Positions 41,196 through 49,776 of a stretch of 64,000 bases of DNA are shown here, one piece after another (position 1 is the first letter of the stretch; each line of letters opens with the position of its first letter). Location of the stretch: assembly GCF_044458865.1 (NCBI RefSeq), contig NZ_JBITIH010000015.1:62001-126000 (forward strand), written 5' to 3'. The DNA is from Micromonospora_G sp044458865. GTDB lineage: Bacteria > Actinomycetota > Actinomycetes > Mycobacteriales > Micromonosporaceae. A model generated the notes under the pieces. It was not told where the DNA came from and searched no databases. It was given only the letters and a program-made list of their open reading frames with translations. A program made the translations under genes and the position numbers.

Positions 41196-42533
41196 TCAGA
41201 CACCGCCCTCGACCCGGAGCACGCTGGCGATCGAACGGACGATGTCGAGCTGACGCAGTTCCTCGACGGTCGCGGCGAGCGCGGCGTCCGGTGCGGCGTG
41301 GGTGACGATCACCAGGATCGCGTCGACGCCCCTGGCTGCCGGGCTCGTGCCACCGGCACTCGACGCCGATGCCTGGCGGACGGTGGCGATCGACACCTCG
41401 TGCCGGGCGAAGACCCCGGCCACGGTGGCGAGCACACCGGCGCGGTCGGCCACGTCGAGACTGATGTGGTAGCGGGTGACCGCCTCCCCCATCGGCCGGA
41501 TCGGCAGTGCCGCGTACGAGGACTCGCTCGGGGTCCGCACGCCGGCGAGCCGGTTACGGGAGACCGCCACCACGTCGCCGAGGACGGCGCTCGCGGTGGG
41601 CGACCCGCCCGCTCCCCGGCCATAGAACATGAGCTGCCCAGCGGCGGCGGCCTCCACGAAGACCGCGTTGAAGGCGTCCCCGACGCTGGCCAGCGGGTGG
41701 CTGCGGGGGATCATCGCCGGGTAGACCCGGACGCTGATCGACTCGGCACCGGTGGAGTCAGGGCCGCGCGAGGCGATGCAGAGCAGCTTGATCGTGCAGC
41801 CCATGGCCTTGGCGCTGGCCACGTCGGCGGCGGTGACCTCGGTGATCCCCTCACGGTAGACGTCGGCGGCGCTGACCCTGGTGTGGAAGGCCAGCGAGGC
41901 GAGGATGGCGGCCTTGGCCGCCGCGTCGAAACCCTCGACGTCGGCGGTCGGGTCCGCCTCGGCGTACCCCAGCTCGGTCGCCTCGTCGAGCGCCTCGGCG
42001 AAGCCCGCCCCGGTGGCGTCCATGGCCGAGAGGATGAAGTTCGTGGTCCCGTTGACGATGCCGGTGACCCGGGTGATCGTGTCCCCCTGCAACGACTCGC
42101 GCAGCGGGCGCAGCAGCGGGATCGCCCCCGCGACCGACGCCTCGTAGTAGAGGTCCGCACCGCTCTCCGCAGCGGCGTCGTGCAGGGTGCCGCCGTCCTC
42201 GGCGAGCAGGGCCTTGTTCGCGGTCACGACGCTCTTGCCGGCCCGCAACGCTTCGACCAGCCAGGTGCGGGCCGGCTCGATGCCGCCGACCATCTCCACC
42301 ACCACGTCGACGTCGTCCCGCTTGACCAGGCCGAGCGCGTCGGTGGTGAAGACCTCCGGGTCGACCGGGAGCCCGCCCCGGTCCCGCCCCTGTCGACGGA
42401 CCGCGATGCCGGCGATCTCCAGCGGTGCGCCGATGCGGGCGGCCAGGTCGGCCGCCTGCTCATGCAGCAGCCGCACCACCTCGGCGCCGACCGTGCCACA
42501 CCCGAGCAGCGCCAAGCGGAGAGGTCTTGTCAT
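41196..42533 (-). CDS. hom: Homoserine dehydrogenase
   Basis: It reduces aspartate semialdehyde to homoserine. The N-terminal NAD(P)-binding fold (ALLGCGTVGAEVVRLL) precedes the catalytic domain (GIVNGTTNFILSAMDATG, ELGYAEADPTADVEGFDAAA). A C-terminal ACT domain (YHISLDVADRAGVLATVAGV) gives threonine feedback control. The 445 residues are standard. The start overlaps the lysA stop by 4 nt (ATGA). Confidence 0.95.
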   Translation of the reverse strand: MTRPLRLALLGCGTVGAEVVRLLHEQAADLAARIGAPLEIAGIAVRRQGRDRGGLPVDPEVFTTDALGLVKRDDVDVVVEMVGGIEPARTWLVEALRAGKSVVTANKALLAEDGGTLHDAAAESGADLYYEASVAGAIPLLRPLRESLQGDTITRVTGIVNGTTNFILSAMDATGAGFAEALDEATELGYAEADPTADVEGFDAAAKAAILASLAFHTRVSAADVYREGITEVTAADVASAKAMGCTIKLLCIASRGPDSTGAESISVRVYPAMIPRSHPLASVGDAFNAVFVEAAAAGQLMFYGRGAGGSPTASAVLGDVVAVSRNRLAGVRTPSESSYAALPIRPMGEAVTRYHISLDVADRAGVLATVAGVFARHEVSIATVRQASASSAGGTSPAARGVDAILVIVTHAAPDAALAATVEELRQLDIVRSIASVLRVEGGV

Positions 42534-43915
42534 CCCACATCCAATGCCAGCAGATCGTCTTCGGTTTCCCGCCGGACGATCACGCGTGCCTCGTCGCCGC
42601 GGACCGCCACCACCGGGGGCCTCGGGACATGGTTGTAGTTACTGGCCATGCTCCGGCAGTAGGCACCCGTGCCGGGCACGGCGAGAAGATCTCCGGGCTG
42701 TACGTCGGCGGGCAAGAATTCATCCTTCACCACCACGTCCCCGGACTCGCAATGCTTTCCCACCACCCGGGCGAGAATCGGCTCGGCGTCCGAGGCCCGG
42801 TTGGCCAGGGTGGCGGAGTACGAGGCGCCGTAGAGCGCGGTACGGATGTTGTCGCTCATCCCACCGTCGACGCTGACGTACGTCCGGAGGCCATCGACGT
42901 CCTTGACGGTGCCGATCTCGTACACGGTGAACATCGCCGGGCCGATGATCGCCCGCCCCGGCTCGAAGCTCAGGTGCGGCTTGGCCAGTCGCAGTCCTTC
43001 GCACTCGCCGTCGACGATCTTGTGGATCCGCTTCGACAGCTCGTGCGGGGTCGACGGGTCGTCCTGGGTCGTGTACGCGATGCCGAAGCCGCCGCCGAGG
43101 TCCAGCTCGGGCAGTTCGACGCCGCGGGCGTCGCGGATCTGCGCCTGGAGGGCGAGCACCCGCCGGGCCGAGACCTCGAACCCGCTGGTGTCGAAGATCT
43201 GCGACCCGATGTGCGAGTGCAGCCCGCGCAGCTCCAGCACGTTGTCGTCGAGGATCCGGAGCGCGGCGGCGACGGCCGCCCCGCCGGCCAGCGAGAAGCC
43301 GAACTTCTGGTCCTCGTGCGAGGTGGCGATGAACTCGTGCGTGTGCGCCTCGACCCCGACGGTGACCCGGATCAGCACCCGGGGCCGGACCCCGCGCTCC
43401 CGGGCCAGCTCGGTCAGGCGGTCGATCTCGTCGAACGAGTCGACGATGATCCGACCCACCCCGGCGTCCAGCGCCCGGGTCAGCTCCGCCACCGACTTGT
43501 TGTTGCCGTGGAAGCCGATCCGCTCGGCCGGCATGTCGGCGGCGAGCGCCACCGCCAGCTCACCGCCGGTGCAGACGTCGAGGTGCAGCCCCTCCTCGGC
43601 GATGATCCGCACCACCGCCTTGCTGAGGAACGCCTTGGCGGCGTAGTAGACGTCCTCGCCGGCGAAGGCGGCACGGAAGTCCCGGCAGCGCGAGCGCAGG
43701 TCGTCCTCGTCGAGCACGAAGAGCGGCGTACCGAACATCTTGGTGAGCGCACCGATCCGCAGCTTGCCGACGGTCAGCTCACCGTCGTCGTCGCGGGTCA
43801 CGGTCCGCGGCCACAGTTGCGGCAGGAGGGCGTTCACGTCCTCGGGCGTACGCAGCCAGGCGGGTCCCCGGTTGCCGAGGTCGCCGTGCAGCGCCCCCGC
43901 CTCGTGAGCACGCAT
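42530..43915 (-). CDS. lysA: Diaminopimelate decarboxylase
   Basis: A PLP enzyme making lysine from meso-diaminopimelate. It has DVYYAAKAFLSKAVVRII (PLP lysine), FHGNNKSVAELTRAL, LNLGGGFGIAYT-type (LDLGGGFGIAYTTQDDP), EPGRAIIGPAMFTVYEIG, and DGGMSDNIRTALYGASY. The length of 461 residues is normal. It follows argS by 5 bp and overlaps hom, so argS-lysA-hom form a tightly coupled unit joining tRNA charging and Asp-family amino acid synthesis, as in other actinobacteria. Confidence 0.95.
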   Translation of the reverse strand: MRAHEAGALHGDLGNRGPAWLRTPEDVNALLPQLWPRTVTRDDDGELTVGKLRIGALTKMFGTPLFVLDEDDLRSRCRDFRAAFAGEDVYYAAKAFLSKAVVRIIAEEGLHLDVCTGGELAVALAADMPAERIGFHGNNKSVAELTRALDAGVGRIIVDSFDEIDRLTELARERGVRPRVLIRVTVGVEAHTHEFIATSHEDQKFGFSLAGGAAVAAALRILDDNVLELRGLHSHIGSQIFDTSGFEVSARRVLALQAQIRDARGVELPELDLGGGFGIAYTTQDDPSTPHELSKRIHKIVDGECEGLRLAKPHLSFEPGRAIIGPAMFTVYEIGTVKDVDGLRTYVSVDGGMSDNIRTALYGASYSATLANRASDAEPILARVVGKHCESGDVVVKDEFLPADVQPGDLLAVPGTGAYCRSMASNYNHVPRPPVVAVRGDEARVIVRRETEDDLLALDVG

Positions 43916-43920
43916 TTCCG

Positions 43921-45588
43921 TTACATCCTCTCCGGGGCCGAGACCCCGAGCAGTTCCAAACCATTGACGATGACCTGACGAGTGGCGTCGACCAGCCAGA
44001 GCCGGGCGCGGTGCAGATCGGTGATCTCCTCGTCGCCCTTCGGTACCACCTGGCAGTTGTCGTAGAACCGGTGGAACGACTGCGCCACCTGCTCCTCCAG
44101 ATAGCGGGCGACCCGGTGCGGCTCGCGCAGCTCGGCCGCCGAGGCGACCACGGCCGGGTACTCGGCCAGCGCCTTGAGCAGCTCGTTCTCCTTCTCGTGG
44201 TCGAGCAACTCGGGCCGGAACGCATCCGGCTCACCCCGAGTGAATCCGACCTCGGCGGCATTCCGGCTGATCCCGGCGGTACGGGCGGCGACGTACCGGA
44301 CGTAGTGGACCGGGTTGTCGTTCTTGGCCCTGGTCCAGAGTTCGACGTCGATGTCGATGGGCGAGTCGCTGGAGTAGCGGGCCAGGGCGTACCGGGCGGC
44401 GTCCACTCCGATCGCCTCGACCAGGTCCTCCAGCGTAACCACGGTCCCGGCCCGCTTGGACATCCGGACCGGCTGACCGTCCCGGACCAGGTTGACGAGC
44501 TGCCCGATCAGGATCTCCAGGTTCTGCTCCGGGTTGTCGCCGAAGCAGGCCGACATCGCCTTCATCCGCCCGATGTAGCCGTGGTGATCGGCACCGAGCA
44601 TGATCACGACCCGGCCGAAGCCCCGCTCCCGCTTGTCCAGGTAGTAGGCGCAGTCGGCGGCGAAGTAGGTCCACTCGCCGTTGGACTTGCGCAGCACCCG
44701 GTCCTTGTCGTCACCGAAGTCCGTGGTCCGCAGCCAGGTGGCGCCGTCCAGCTCGTACGTCCGGCCCTGCTCGGTCAACCGGGCCAGCGCGAGGTCCAGC
44801 TCACCCCGGTCGTGCAGGTCCTTCTCGTTGAAGTAGACGTCGAAGCGGACCCCGAACTGGTCCAGCGAGGAACGGATCTCGTCGAACATCAGCGCGACGC
44901 CCTCGACCCGGAACACCTCCTGGGCGACCGCCTCCGGCCGGTCGAGCACGTCCGGGTGCAGCGCCCGGACCGCCTCGGCGATCTCGGCGATGTACGCCCC
45001 GCCGTAGCCGTCCTCGGGGGCCGGCTCACCCTTCGCGGCGGCGAGCAGCGAACGGGCGAACCGGTCGATCTGCGAGCCGGCGTCGTTGAAGTAGTACTCC
45101 GTGGTCACGTCCGCACCGGTGGCGCGGAGCAGGCGGCTGAGCGCGTCGCCGACCGCCGCCCACCGGACCCCGCCGATGTGCACCGGACCGGTCGGGTTCG
45201 CCGAGACGAACTCCAGGTTGATCCGCTCTCCGGCGAGGGCGTCGCCGCGTCCGTACTCCCGGCCGGCCTGGACCACGACGCGGGCGAGCTGCCCGGCGGC
45301 GGCGGCGTCGAGACGGATGTTGAGGAAGCCGGGTCCGGCGATCTCGACCGATTTGATGCCGACCGCCCGGGTCAGCTCGTCGGCGAGGCCCGCCGCCAGC
45401 TCACGCGGCGGCACCCCGACCCGCTTGGCCAGTTGCAGTGCGAGCGTCGAGGCGTAGTCGCCGTGCTCTGGGTTGCGGGGTCGCTCCAGGGTCACCGACT
45501 CCGGCAGCAGGGAGGGGTCGAGCCCACGGGAGATGAAGACCGCCTGGGCGGCGGTACGGACGACCTCGGCAAGATTGGCGGGAGTCAC
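43921..45588 (-). CDS. argS: Arginyl-tRNA synthetase
   Basis: A class I synthetase of 555 residues. The HIGH-type signature is VSANPTGPVHIGGVRWAAVG, the KMSKS-type is PVRMSKRAGTVV, and the DALR anticodon-binding domain lies near the C-terminus (LAEYPAVVASAAELREPHRV). The N-terminal Arg-specific domain is present (LPESVTLERPRNPEHGDYAS). A tRNA-Arg(CCG) gene lies 2.6 kb away on the opposite strand. It is the first gene of the argS-lysA-hom unit. Confidence 0.96.
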   Translation of the reverse strand: MTPANLAEVVRTAAQAVFISRGLDPSLLPESVTLERPRNPEHGDYASTLALQLAKRVGVPPRELAAGLADELTRAVGIKSVEIAGPGFLNIRLDAAAAGQLARVVVQAGREYGRGDALAGERINLEFVSANPTGPVHIGGVRWAAVGDALSRLLRATGADVTTEYYFNDAGSQIDRFARSLLAAAKGEPAPEDGYGGAYIAEIAEAVRALHPDVLDRPEAVAQEVFRVEGVALMFDEIRSSLDQFGVRFDVYFNEKDLHDRGELDLALARLTEQGRTYELDGATWLRTTDFGDDKDRVLRKSNGEWTYFAADCAYYLDKRERGFGRVVIMLGADHHGYIGRMKAMSACFGDNPEQNLEILIGQLVNLVRDGQPVRMSKRAGTVVTLEDLVEAIGVDAARYALARYSSDSPIDIDVELWTRAKNDNPVHYVRYVAARTAGISRNAAEVGFTRGEPDAFRPELLDHEKENELLKALAEYPAVVASAAELREPHRVARYLEEQVAQSFHRFYDNCQVVPKGDEEITDLHRARLWLVDATRQVIVNGLELLGVSAPERM

Positions 45589-45682
45589 CGAAACATGTTA
45601 CCGGGGGTAGACTCAGTCACTCGGCGGACACCCTGCGCCTTTGTGACCCGCCACCCCTGACCGACCGACCTGACGAGGCACC

Positions 45683-46501
45683 ATGAGCATCAGCACCCAG
45701 GGTGGCGATCAAAGCCGTCCCTCCGTGGTCAGCACCGGTAAGAAGCCGGCGGCCGGTGGCAAGCCGGCGGCGGGTGGCAAGCCAGCGGCCGGGAACTCCG
45801 GTGGCACTCGGCCCGGCGGAGGTCGGGGCGCGGGTGGCGGCAAGGGCCCGCGTAAGCCGATCGCTCCGGTCAAGGTCAGCCAGGGCCGCAACTGGGGCCC
45901 GATCGCCCTCTTCGTCGCCGTCGGCGTGCTCGCCGTCGGGATCATCGGCTGGGGTGCCTTCGCCGTGTTCCAGGGTGCCAAGCCCTGGGCGGAGCAGGCG
46001 GCCGGCATCGACGGAATCAAGAACTACCGGGAATCGTCGGACAAATCCCTGACCGCCTCGGAACACGCGTGGGGTCCGCTGACCTACTCGCTTACCCCGC
46101 CGGTTGGTGGCAAGCACAACTTCAACTGGCAGAACTGCATGGGTGACGTCTACGACGCCCCGATCGCCAGCGAGCACGCGGTGCACAGCATGGAGCACGG
46201 CGCGGTCTGGGTCGCGTACCGGACGGGCCTTCCGGCCGAGCAGATCGGCAAGCTGGCCGAGAAGGTACGCGGCAACGAGTACATGCTGATGAGCCCGATC
46301 GACAACCTGGACAAGCCGATCTCGCTCCAGGCGTGGGGCTACCAGCTCAAGGTCGACAACGCGGACGACGGCCGGATCGACACCTTCATCCGGGCGCTGC
46401 GCACCAACGCCACGATCGAGCCGAACGCGACCTGCTCCGGCGGTATCACCGCGACCGGCACCACCCCGCGTGACCTCGGCAAGGACGGCGCGCAGCAGTA
46501 G
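45683..46501 (+). CDS. DUF3105 membrane-anchored protein
   Basis: A 272-residue protein. The N-terminus is cytoplasmic and has PAAGGK tandem units encoded by about 18-nt repeats (45744-45800), followed by a basic GPRKPIAPVK and one membrane helix (GPIALFVAVGVLAVGIIGWG). The extracytoplasmic DUF3105 domain has WQNCMGDVYDAPIASEHAVH, HSMEHGAVWVAYR and a second Cys (NATCSGGI), which could form a disulfide. The His-rich EHAVHSMEHG suggests metal binding. It lies 11 bp upstream of a DUF305 gene, a frequent pairing. Function unknown; copper or surface-metal handling is possible. Confidence 0.88.
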   Translation: MSISTQGGDQSRPSVVSTGKKPAAGGKPAAGGKPAAGNSGGTRPGGGRGAGGGKGPRKPIAPVKVSQGRNWGPIALFVAVGVLAVGIIGWGAFAVFQGAKPWAEQAAGIDGIKNYRESSDKSLTASEHAWGPLTYSLTPPVGGKHNFNWQNCMGDVYDAPIASEHAVHSMEHGAVWVAYRTGLPAEQIGKLAEKVRGNEYMLMSPIDNLDKPISLQAWGYQLKVDNADDGRIDTFIRALRTNATIEPNATCSGGITATGTTPRDLGKDGAQQ

Positions 46502-46512
46502 TTAGGAACCCG

Positions 46513-47262
46513 ATGGGCGCATCAACCCGCTCCGACGCGCCGGCTTCGGCCGGCGCGTCGGGCGCCGGGGTCCAGGACCCCGAGGAGTTCGAGTACGACG
46601 GCGACGAGGGCGGTGACGACTACGTCGACGACCCGGGCGACGACTCGGCCGTCGGCGATGGCCGCCGCCGGTTCAGCACCGGTTGGGTGACGATCGCACT
46701 CGTGGTGGGGCTGGCCCTCGGCGTCGCGGTGGGGCTGCTCATCCCGGGCCTGACCCGGCCGGGAGACACCTCGGTCGAGGCCGGCTTCGCCCGCGACATG
46801 TCGACCCACCACGCCCAGGCCGTCGAGATGTCCCTGCTCGCCCACGAGAAGGCCACCGACCCGGACGTACGGACCCTCGGCGCGGACATCGCGCTGACGC
46901 AGCAGGGTCAGATCGGCACCATGCAGACCTGGCTGCGCAACTGGCACCTGACCCCGACCGGTTCCCAGCCCCGGATGGCCTGGATGCCGGATGGCGGCGG
47001 CACGATCCGGGACGGTCTGATGCCCGGCATGGCCACCGACGCCGAGCGGGCGCAGTTGCGTGCCGCCACCGGTCGGGACTTCGACGTCATGTTCCTCCGG
47101 CTCATGCTCAACCATCACCTCGGTGGCATCCACATGGCCGAGGCGGCGCTGGAACTCTCCGACGACGAGCAGGTGCAGGCGCTCGCCGAGACCATGGTGG
47201 CCGGACAGAAGAAGGAAATCACCGCAATCCAGGCGCTGTTGGACAAGCTAGGCGCCAAGTAG
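46513..47262 (+). CDS. DUF305 membrane-anchored protein
   Basis: A 249-residue protein: an acidic cytoplasmic N-terminus (PEEFEYDGDEGGDDYVDDPG), one membrane helix (WVTIALVVGLALGVAVGLLI), then a four-helix DUF305 domain with the paired-His motifs MSTHHAQAVEMSLLAHEKA and LMLNHHLGGIHMAEAAL. These His/Met clusters are typical of metal- (often copper-) binding DUF305 proteins, a ferritin-like relative. It is co-transcribed with the DUF3105 gene. Confidence 0.9.
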   Translation: MGASTRSDAPASAGASGAGVQDPEEFEYDGDEGGDDYVDDPGDDSAVGDGRRRFSTGWVTIALVVGLALGVAVGLLIPGLTRPGDTSVEAGFARDMSTHHAQAVEMSLLAHEKATDPDVRTLGADIALTQQGQIGTMQTWLRNWHLTPTGSQPRMAWMPDGGGTIRDGLMPGMATDAERAQLRAATGRDFDVMFLRLMLNHHLGGIHMAEAALELSDDEQVQALAETMVAGQKKEITAIQALLDKLGAK

Positions 47263-47365
47263 TCCCTTCTAGCCCGATACGCGGCGTTATGCCCGACTGT
47301 GCACTTTGGGGAGTTTTCTCCGTAGATATCGTGACCAGTCATGATCCGGGCTCGTTGCCCCAGAC

Positions 47366-48046
47366 GTGGGGGTTGTTCTTAAAGACGCGCGACGTTCCGT
47401 CACCAGCTGGTGCCGGCGGCACACCATCGGCGGCGACGGCGCGGTGGCCGCTCGCCGGGGGCAGCGGTCAGGCCCGGCAGAGGCGCTCAGCCGCGATCAG
47501 GAACTCGAACTGATCGACGCGCTACGAGGGCGCTACCCCGACCAGTTCGGGCTCGACGACCCGCTCTGGACCCGGCAGAGCGTCACCGCCCTGATCGAGC
47601 GCCAGTTCGGACTCACCATCGACCCGGCCACCGTCGGCGAATACCTGCACGCCTGGGGACTCGGACCACGGGAGCCCACCGACCGCGCCTGCGGCCTCTG
47701 CGTCGACGCCGTACGGATCTGGGTGCGCCAGGAGTACCCGGCGATCGTCCGCTCCGCCCAGGAGCACCGGGCCGAACTCTGCTGGCTAGGGCGTACCCGG
47801 CTGCACGGGGTGGCACCGGCGGCGGACGTGATCTCGGCCATGTCGCAGCGGGGGCGGGTCAAGTTCATGATCACGACGCCGACGGTGGATCCCCCACTGC
47901 CCCGGGACTTCCTGCTCCGGCTCAGTGGCGCCGACGGGCGGTTGGTGCACGTGGTGGTGGACGGATCCTGGGGGCGGGGCGAGTGGCCCCGACGGCTCCC
48001 GCCCCGGATCGCGCCGTACGCGTTGCCTTCTTGTGGGCGTTCTTGA
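47366..48046 (+). CDS. Truncated IS630-like (Tc1/mariner) transposase relative
   Basis: A 226-residue protein aligned with the middle of IS630-family transposases: SVTSWCRRHTIGGDGAVAAR (end of the N-terminal HTH), then PDQFGLDDPLWTRQSVTALI and TVGEYLHAWGLGPREP (second winged helix). The catalytic region reads AELCWLGRTRLHG, where a functional enzyme would have Asp-Glu after the hydrophobic strand, and VHVVVDGSWGRGEWPRRLP is the second strand, after which the protein ends before the final Glu. It therefore lacks the first HTH half, one catalytic Asp and the C-terminus. The frame is intact, so either a domesticated DNA-binding protein or a recent remnant. Confidence 0.55.
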   Translation: MGVVLKDARRSVTSWCRRHTIGGDGAVAARRGQRSGPAEALSRDQELELIDALRGRYPDQFGLDDPLWTRQSVTALIERQFGLTIDPATVGEYLHAWGLGPREPTDRACGLCVDAVRIWVRQEYPAIVRSAQEHRAELCWLGRTRLHGVAPAADVISAMSQRGRVKFMITTPTVDPPLPRDFLLRLSGADGRLVHVVVDGSWGRGEWPRRLPPRIAPYALPSCGRS

Positions 48047-48053
48047 CGGGTGG

Positions 48054-48125
48054 GGGTTGGGGGCGGCATACCCCACTCTGGGCGGTCAAGCTTGATCCCG
48101 TCGTGGGGTACGCCGCCCCCAACCC
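48054..48125. repeat. 72-bp near-perfect inverted repeat (MITE-like)
   Basis: Left arm 48054-48076 and right arm 48103-48125 (23 bp, 22 matches), outer sequence GGGTTGGGGGCGG / CCGCCCCCAACCC. The 26-bp centre has the palindrome TCAAGCTTGA. It lies immediately after the truncated IS630-like gene and about 75 bp before tRNA-Arg. It is much larger than the terminators elsewhere in the window. Confidence 0.65.
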
Positions 48126-48201
48126 GGACACGTTGTCCACGTCCGGCGGATACCGATTCGGTGCTCGGGGCGGGTGTTTGCTACTCTTTCCCGGTCGCTG
48201 A

Positions 48202-48276
48202 GCCCCCGTAGCTCAGGGGATAGAGCACCGCCCTCCGGAGGCGGGGGCGCAGGTTCGAATCCTGCCGGGGGCACCA
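48202..48276 (+). tRNA. tRNA-Arg (anticodon CCG)
   Basis: A complete cloverleaf: acceptor GCCCCCG pairs with CGGGGGC (48266-48272), then A73 and an encoded CCA end. D-arm AGCTCAGGGGATAGAGC; anticodon stem CCGCC/GGCGG with loop CTCCGGA, anticodon CCG; T-arm GCAGG-TTCGAAT-CCTGC. It reads CGG arginine codons. A possible -10 (TACTCT) lies about 15 bp upstream. The sequence downstream is accessory, but I find no second copy of its 3' end in this window. Confidence 0.95.
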
Positions 48277-48594
48277 GGGGTAATCAGCACGAGAAGGCCC
48301 GTGACCAGGGGAAAACCCGGTCGCGGGCCTGAATCGTCTTCCGGCTGCGTCCCGCCGTCAGTGGTGTGCGGCGGGCGTCGCCCCGCCGACACGACGCGCG
48401 TGCACCGAGGGCTACCGCCACCCATGAACCTGACGCCATCCTGACCGACCCCCTCGCCGTAGGTATCGCGCCGAGGGCGGGTCGAGCGTAATGCCTGCGG
48501 TGCTTCTTTACACCCATGCTGAACGATCAAGACAGTACCTTGTCCATCGACTGGACTCCATACTTCTTCGTATCCACTCGGCCCGGGAGGCTAT
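48277..48594. other. Non-coding interval after tRNA-Arg
   Basis: Contains the tRNA terminator hairpin (48295-48330) and otherwise no convincing gene; short open frames on the minus strand are Arg/Pro-rich shadows. The last 100 bp are less GC-rich than the surroundings and should carry the promoter of the secreted protein at 48595. Confidence 0.5.
48295..48330 (+). terminator. Hairpin terminator after tRNA-Arg
   Basis: AGGCCCGTGACC (48295-48306) pairs with GGTCGCGGGCCT (48319-48330), 12 bp with one G-T pair, around a loop with an A-run (GGGGAAAACCC). It lies about 18 bp after the tRNA 3' end. Confidence 0.7.
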
Positions 48595-49245
48595 GTGAAG
48601 ATTGTTGGCCCTTTGAGACGGCATGTCCTACGTCTTGGCATCCTCACCACCATCGCCCTGTTTACCGCTGCGGGATTCGCCACGCCGGCCAGTGCCGCCG
48701 TGGTAGGACCACCTCGCGGCTGGTGTAAGGCGAGCACCGCAAACACAGTGTGGTACGAGATCACGGCGGCCGAGGTCAACCCGACGGTCACCCACTTCAT
48801 GAGCATCAACATCACGACCGGCACGACCGGCGAGCGCACCGAAACCCTTCGCAAGGTCAACTCGGTGAGCACGACCCTCGGCGCCAGCACCGAGATCAGC
48901 ACCCAAGCAGGAGCGGTCTTCGCGAAGGTTTCGGCAAAGGTCGGGTTCAGCGTCCAGAGCGTCACCGGCAGCACCGACGAGGAAACGACCAGCATGCGCT
49001 GGACGTTCGACGAGCCCGGGTACTACGGCCTCTACAAAGGCACCCGTGCCGTTTCCGGGACGGTGCAGTCATTCCTGTGTCTGAGTTTCGACAGCCCGTT
49101 CGGTGGTGTGGGCTACAACATCCTGAACATGGGCAGCCAGCAGTACACGACCTTCGACAACATCGAAATTGGCACCATCCGCTGCGGAGATCCCGTCCCT
49201 GCGGGCACTCTGCGATTCAAGGCACGCCTGCAACTCGGCTGCTGA
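48595..49245 (+). CDS. Secreted beta-rich protein, possible aerolysin-like
   Basis: A 216-residue protein with a clear signal peptide (LRLGILTTIALFTAAGFATPASA), so it is exported. The mature part is Ser/Thr-rich with alternating polar/hydrophobic residues over about 60 positions (VSTTLGASTEISTQAGAVFA, then VSAKVGFSVQSVTGSTDEET), the pattern of the membrane-inserting hairpin in aerolysin/ETX-MTX2 pore formers. Cys residues near both ends (GWCKAS, IRCGDP, LGC) may form disulfides. I do not recognise a named family. GGGAGG lies 4 nt before the GTG. Codon use is less GC-rich than neighbours, suggesting transfer. Confidence 0.7.
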   Translation: MKIVGPLRRHVLRLGILTTIALFTAAGFATPASAAVVGPPRGWCKASTANTVWYEITAAEVNPTVTHFMSINITTGTTGERTETLRKVNSVSTTLGASTEISTQAGAVFAKVSAKVGFSVQSVTGSTDEETTSMRWTFDEPGYYGLYKGTRAVSGTVQSFLCLSFDSPFGGVGYNILNMGSQQYTTFDNIEIGTIRCGDPVPAGTLRFKARLQLGC

Positions 49246-49300
49246 CGCCGACCATATGCACGAGATTTGTCTCAGCGGCGCCGAAGGTCTTCGGCGCCGC

Positions 49301-49575
49301 TTCCTTTCCTCGGCGAAGCCCACAGCGTGCGCGACACTGACGACTCCGGACGGCTCTCGTACTCGCAGACCCGTCGGCGGTGCAGCATCAACGTGCCACT
49401 CGTTTGCTCGACCACCCACCGCTTGGCCCGGCACCCTCTTGCCGGCGCCCTTGCTCGTCGTCGCGGCCGGGACGCGGTTCGCGGCGCGGATCGACTGGGT
49501 GCCCAGCACGACCACGGTCGGATCCTCGGCCCAGCCGGCTTCCTCCCGCGCCTGGCCGCACCACCGAGGCGGCAA
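49301..49575 (-). pseudogene. IS5-family transposase remnant with internal deletion
   Basis: On the minus strand, frame from 49575 reads PTVVVLGTQSIRAANRVPAATTSKGAGKRVPG (quoted in parts: TQSIRAANRVPAAT, GAGKRVPG), like the middle of IS5-type transposases (usual form DTQSV.AA..VPA.T). After about 49420 the sense frame shifts to KRWVVEQTSGTLMLHRRRV and ESRPESSVSRTLW, the conserved C-terminus. About 100 residues between these parts are missing, with the junction at KR. No start, Asp or full domain remains. Confidence 0.75.
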
Positions 49576-49584
49576 AGTGCGTCA

Positions 49585-49776
49585 TCAGTCGTCGTCGAAG
49601 ATCTCCTCTATCGTCAGACTGAACAGCTTGGCGAGACGGAACGCGACGGGAAGGCTCGGGTCGAACTTTCCCGTCTCGATCGCATTGATCGACTGTCGTG
49701 ACACGCCGATGCGCTGAGCCAGGTCAGCTTGTGTCCATGAACGTTCGGCTCGGAGGGCCGCGATGCGGTTCTTCAT
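49585..49776 (-). CDS. Small XRE-type HTH regulator (YgzD/Xre-like)
   Basis: A 63-residue protein that is only a helix-turn-helix: MKNRIAALRAERSWTQADLA, then QRIGVSRQSINAIETGKFDP, ending in the acidic EEIFDDD. It matches the group of tiny Xre regulators that are encoded next to a membrane protein. Its ATG overlaps the stop of the upstream membrane gene (ATGA). Two palindromes in the promoter at 50211-50263 are its probable operators, giving autoregulation. A longer frame to 50043 overlaps the membrane gene and is not real. Confidence 0.88.
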   Translation of the reverse strand: MKNRIAALRAERSWTQADLAQRIGVSRQSINAIETGKFDPSLPVAFRLAKLFSLTIEEIFDDD

